A stretch of 64,000 nt of DNA from Bog-756 sp963704585 (GTDB lineage: Bacteria; Actinomycetota; Acidimicrobiia; Acidimicrobiales; RAAP-2). The notes below the pieces were generated by a model. The model saw only the letters and a list, made by a program, of their open reading frames with translations. It was not told the origin of the DNA and made no database searches. Of the stretch, positions 63,725-64,000 are shown piece by piece. Both the position numbers and the translations under genes were made by a program. The stretch spans positions 2,356,001 through 2,420,000 of the forward strand of contig OY969919.1 of the NCBI GenBank assembly GCA_963704585.1. The letters are read 5' to 3'. The stretch's first letter is position 1; every line of letters starts with the position of its first letter.

Positions 63725-64000
63725 GAATGGAGGGTCTGTTCGACCGAGTTGGCGAGGGTCACTGCGAAGGAGGAGCGGGTCGCCTGGGTCGCGGGTCCAG
63801 GGTCGGTGTCGAGGATCTCGCGGGTGAACCCGTGGCCGTCGATGACATACGCGATCTCGGAGTGCGCGATCATCGCTCCGGCAGGCTCGACCTGGGCGAG
63901 TACGCCGTAGGACGCCCACACCTGTCGGAGTCGGCCGAGCGGCCCGGTCAGATAGAGCCAGTTGGGGAGCTGGCCCAGGTACTCCTGTTGGTCGAACGCT
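63721..64000 (-). CDS. SCO1/SenC family protein (5' part off window)
   Basis: Only the last 92 residues are visible: LGQLPNWLYLTGPLGRLRQV, WASYGVLAQVEPAGAMIAHS, EIAYVIDGHGFTREILDTDP. This is the C-terminal part of the SCO1/SenC thioredoxin fold, with the His of the copper site in the MIAHSEIAYVID segment. Relatives deliver copper to cytochrome c oxidase or act as redox partners. It overlaps the lipoprotein gene by four bases, so translation is coupled. Confidence 0.85.
   Translation of the reverse strand, partial: AFDQQEYLGQLPNWLYLTGPLGRLRQVWASYGVLAQVEPAGAMIAHSEIAYVIDGHGFTREILDTDPGPATQATRSSFAVTLANSVEQTLHS

Overview
The window is GC-rich DNA from an actinobacterium, most likely of the Acidimicrobiia. 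This placement is an inference. It rests on the marker families present: HemQ-type coproheme decarboxylase, an F420-type LLM oxidoreductase, IcmF, a DUF222/HNH protein of the 13E12 type, DUF2510 membrane proteins, a GAAC-N4-GTTC LexA box and a CIRCE element upstream of groEL. No rRNA, CRISPR array, intact insertion sequence or prophage was seen. Two tRNA-Ser genes are present.

Layout. Positions 1-6 kb: two large secreted beta-rich proteins on the minus strand, one with Calx-beta and TIG domains, one with seven Cys-pair repeats followed by TIG-like repeats. 6.2-11.3 kb: a minus-strand run of secreted protein, a 43-residue peptide, an ABC exporter and a methyltransferase, a possible peptide export or modification locus. 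11.5-15.9 kb: an SDR enzyme, an arginase-like protein with lost metal ligands, a vapBC module with a visible operator, tRNA-Ser(TGA) and pheA. 15.9-18.3 kb: larB-larC; larE lies at 26-27 kb, so all three enzymes for the nickel-pincer cofactor are encoded here, but no LarA. 18-25.7 kb: mixed genes (VOC, LppX-like lipoprotein, fatty-acid desaturase, HNH protein, FKBP, two GNATs, NUDIX, a small Cys protein). 25.7-30.3 kb: NIL-domain protein, larE, hemQ, groEL, glutamine amidotransferase. 30.7-37 kb: tRNA-Ser(GCT), rimO-pgsA-cinA, a DUF3048 protein and LexA-regulated recA. 37-44 kb: a Tat-exported protein, an LLM oxidoreductase, an NTF2-like protein, a divergent pair of domain-fused citrate synthases (CBS-CS and HTH-CS) and an SDR. 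44-54.6 kb: MacB-like ABC permease and ATPase, an acyl-CoA synthetase, MarR, a B12-binding-like protein and the fused B12-dependent mutase IcmF. 54.8-64 kb: DoxX, DUF2252, membrane proteins, YkgJ-like, a GNAT-AAA+ fusion, and a coupled gene chain SCO1 / lipoprotein / zf-HC2 protein that runs off the edge.

At least seven otherwise well-conserved genes each contain exactly one break of reading frame (near 343, 3922, 8514, 26280, 32535, 49236 and 51727). Six of the seven are repaired by deleting one base, and two occur in the same 14-base context. I read these as consensus errors in the sequence, not as real pseudogenes, and annotate the genes across the breaks. Lengths after correction match the families.

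The most interesting items are the peptide/ABC exporter/methyltransferase run, the GNAT-AAA+ fusion protein, the divergent citrate-synthase pair with regulatory domains (one with Glu in place of the catalytic Asp), and the four-base translational coupling of larE to a NIL-domain gene.
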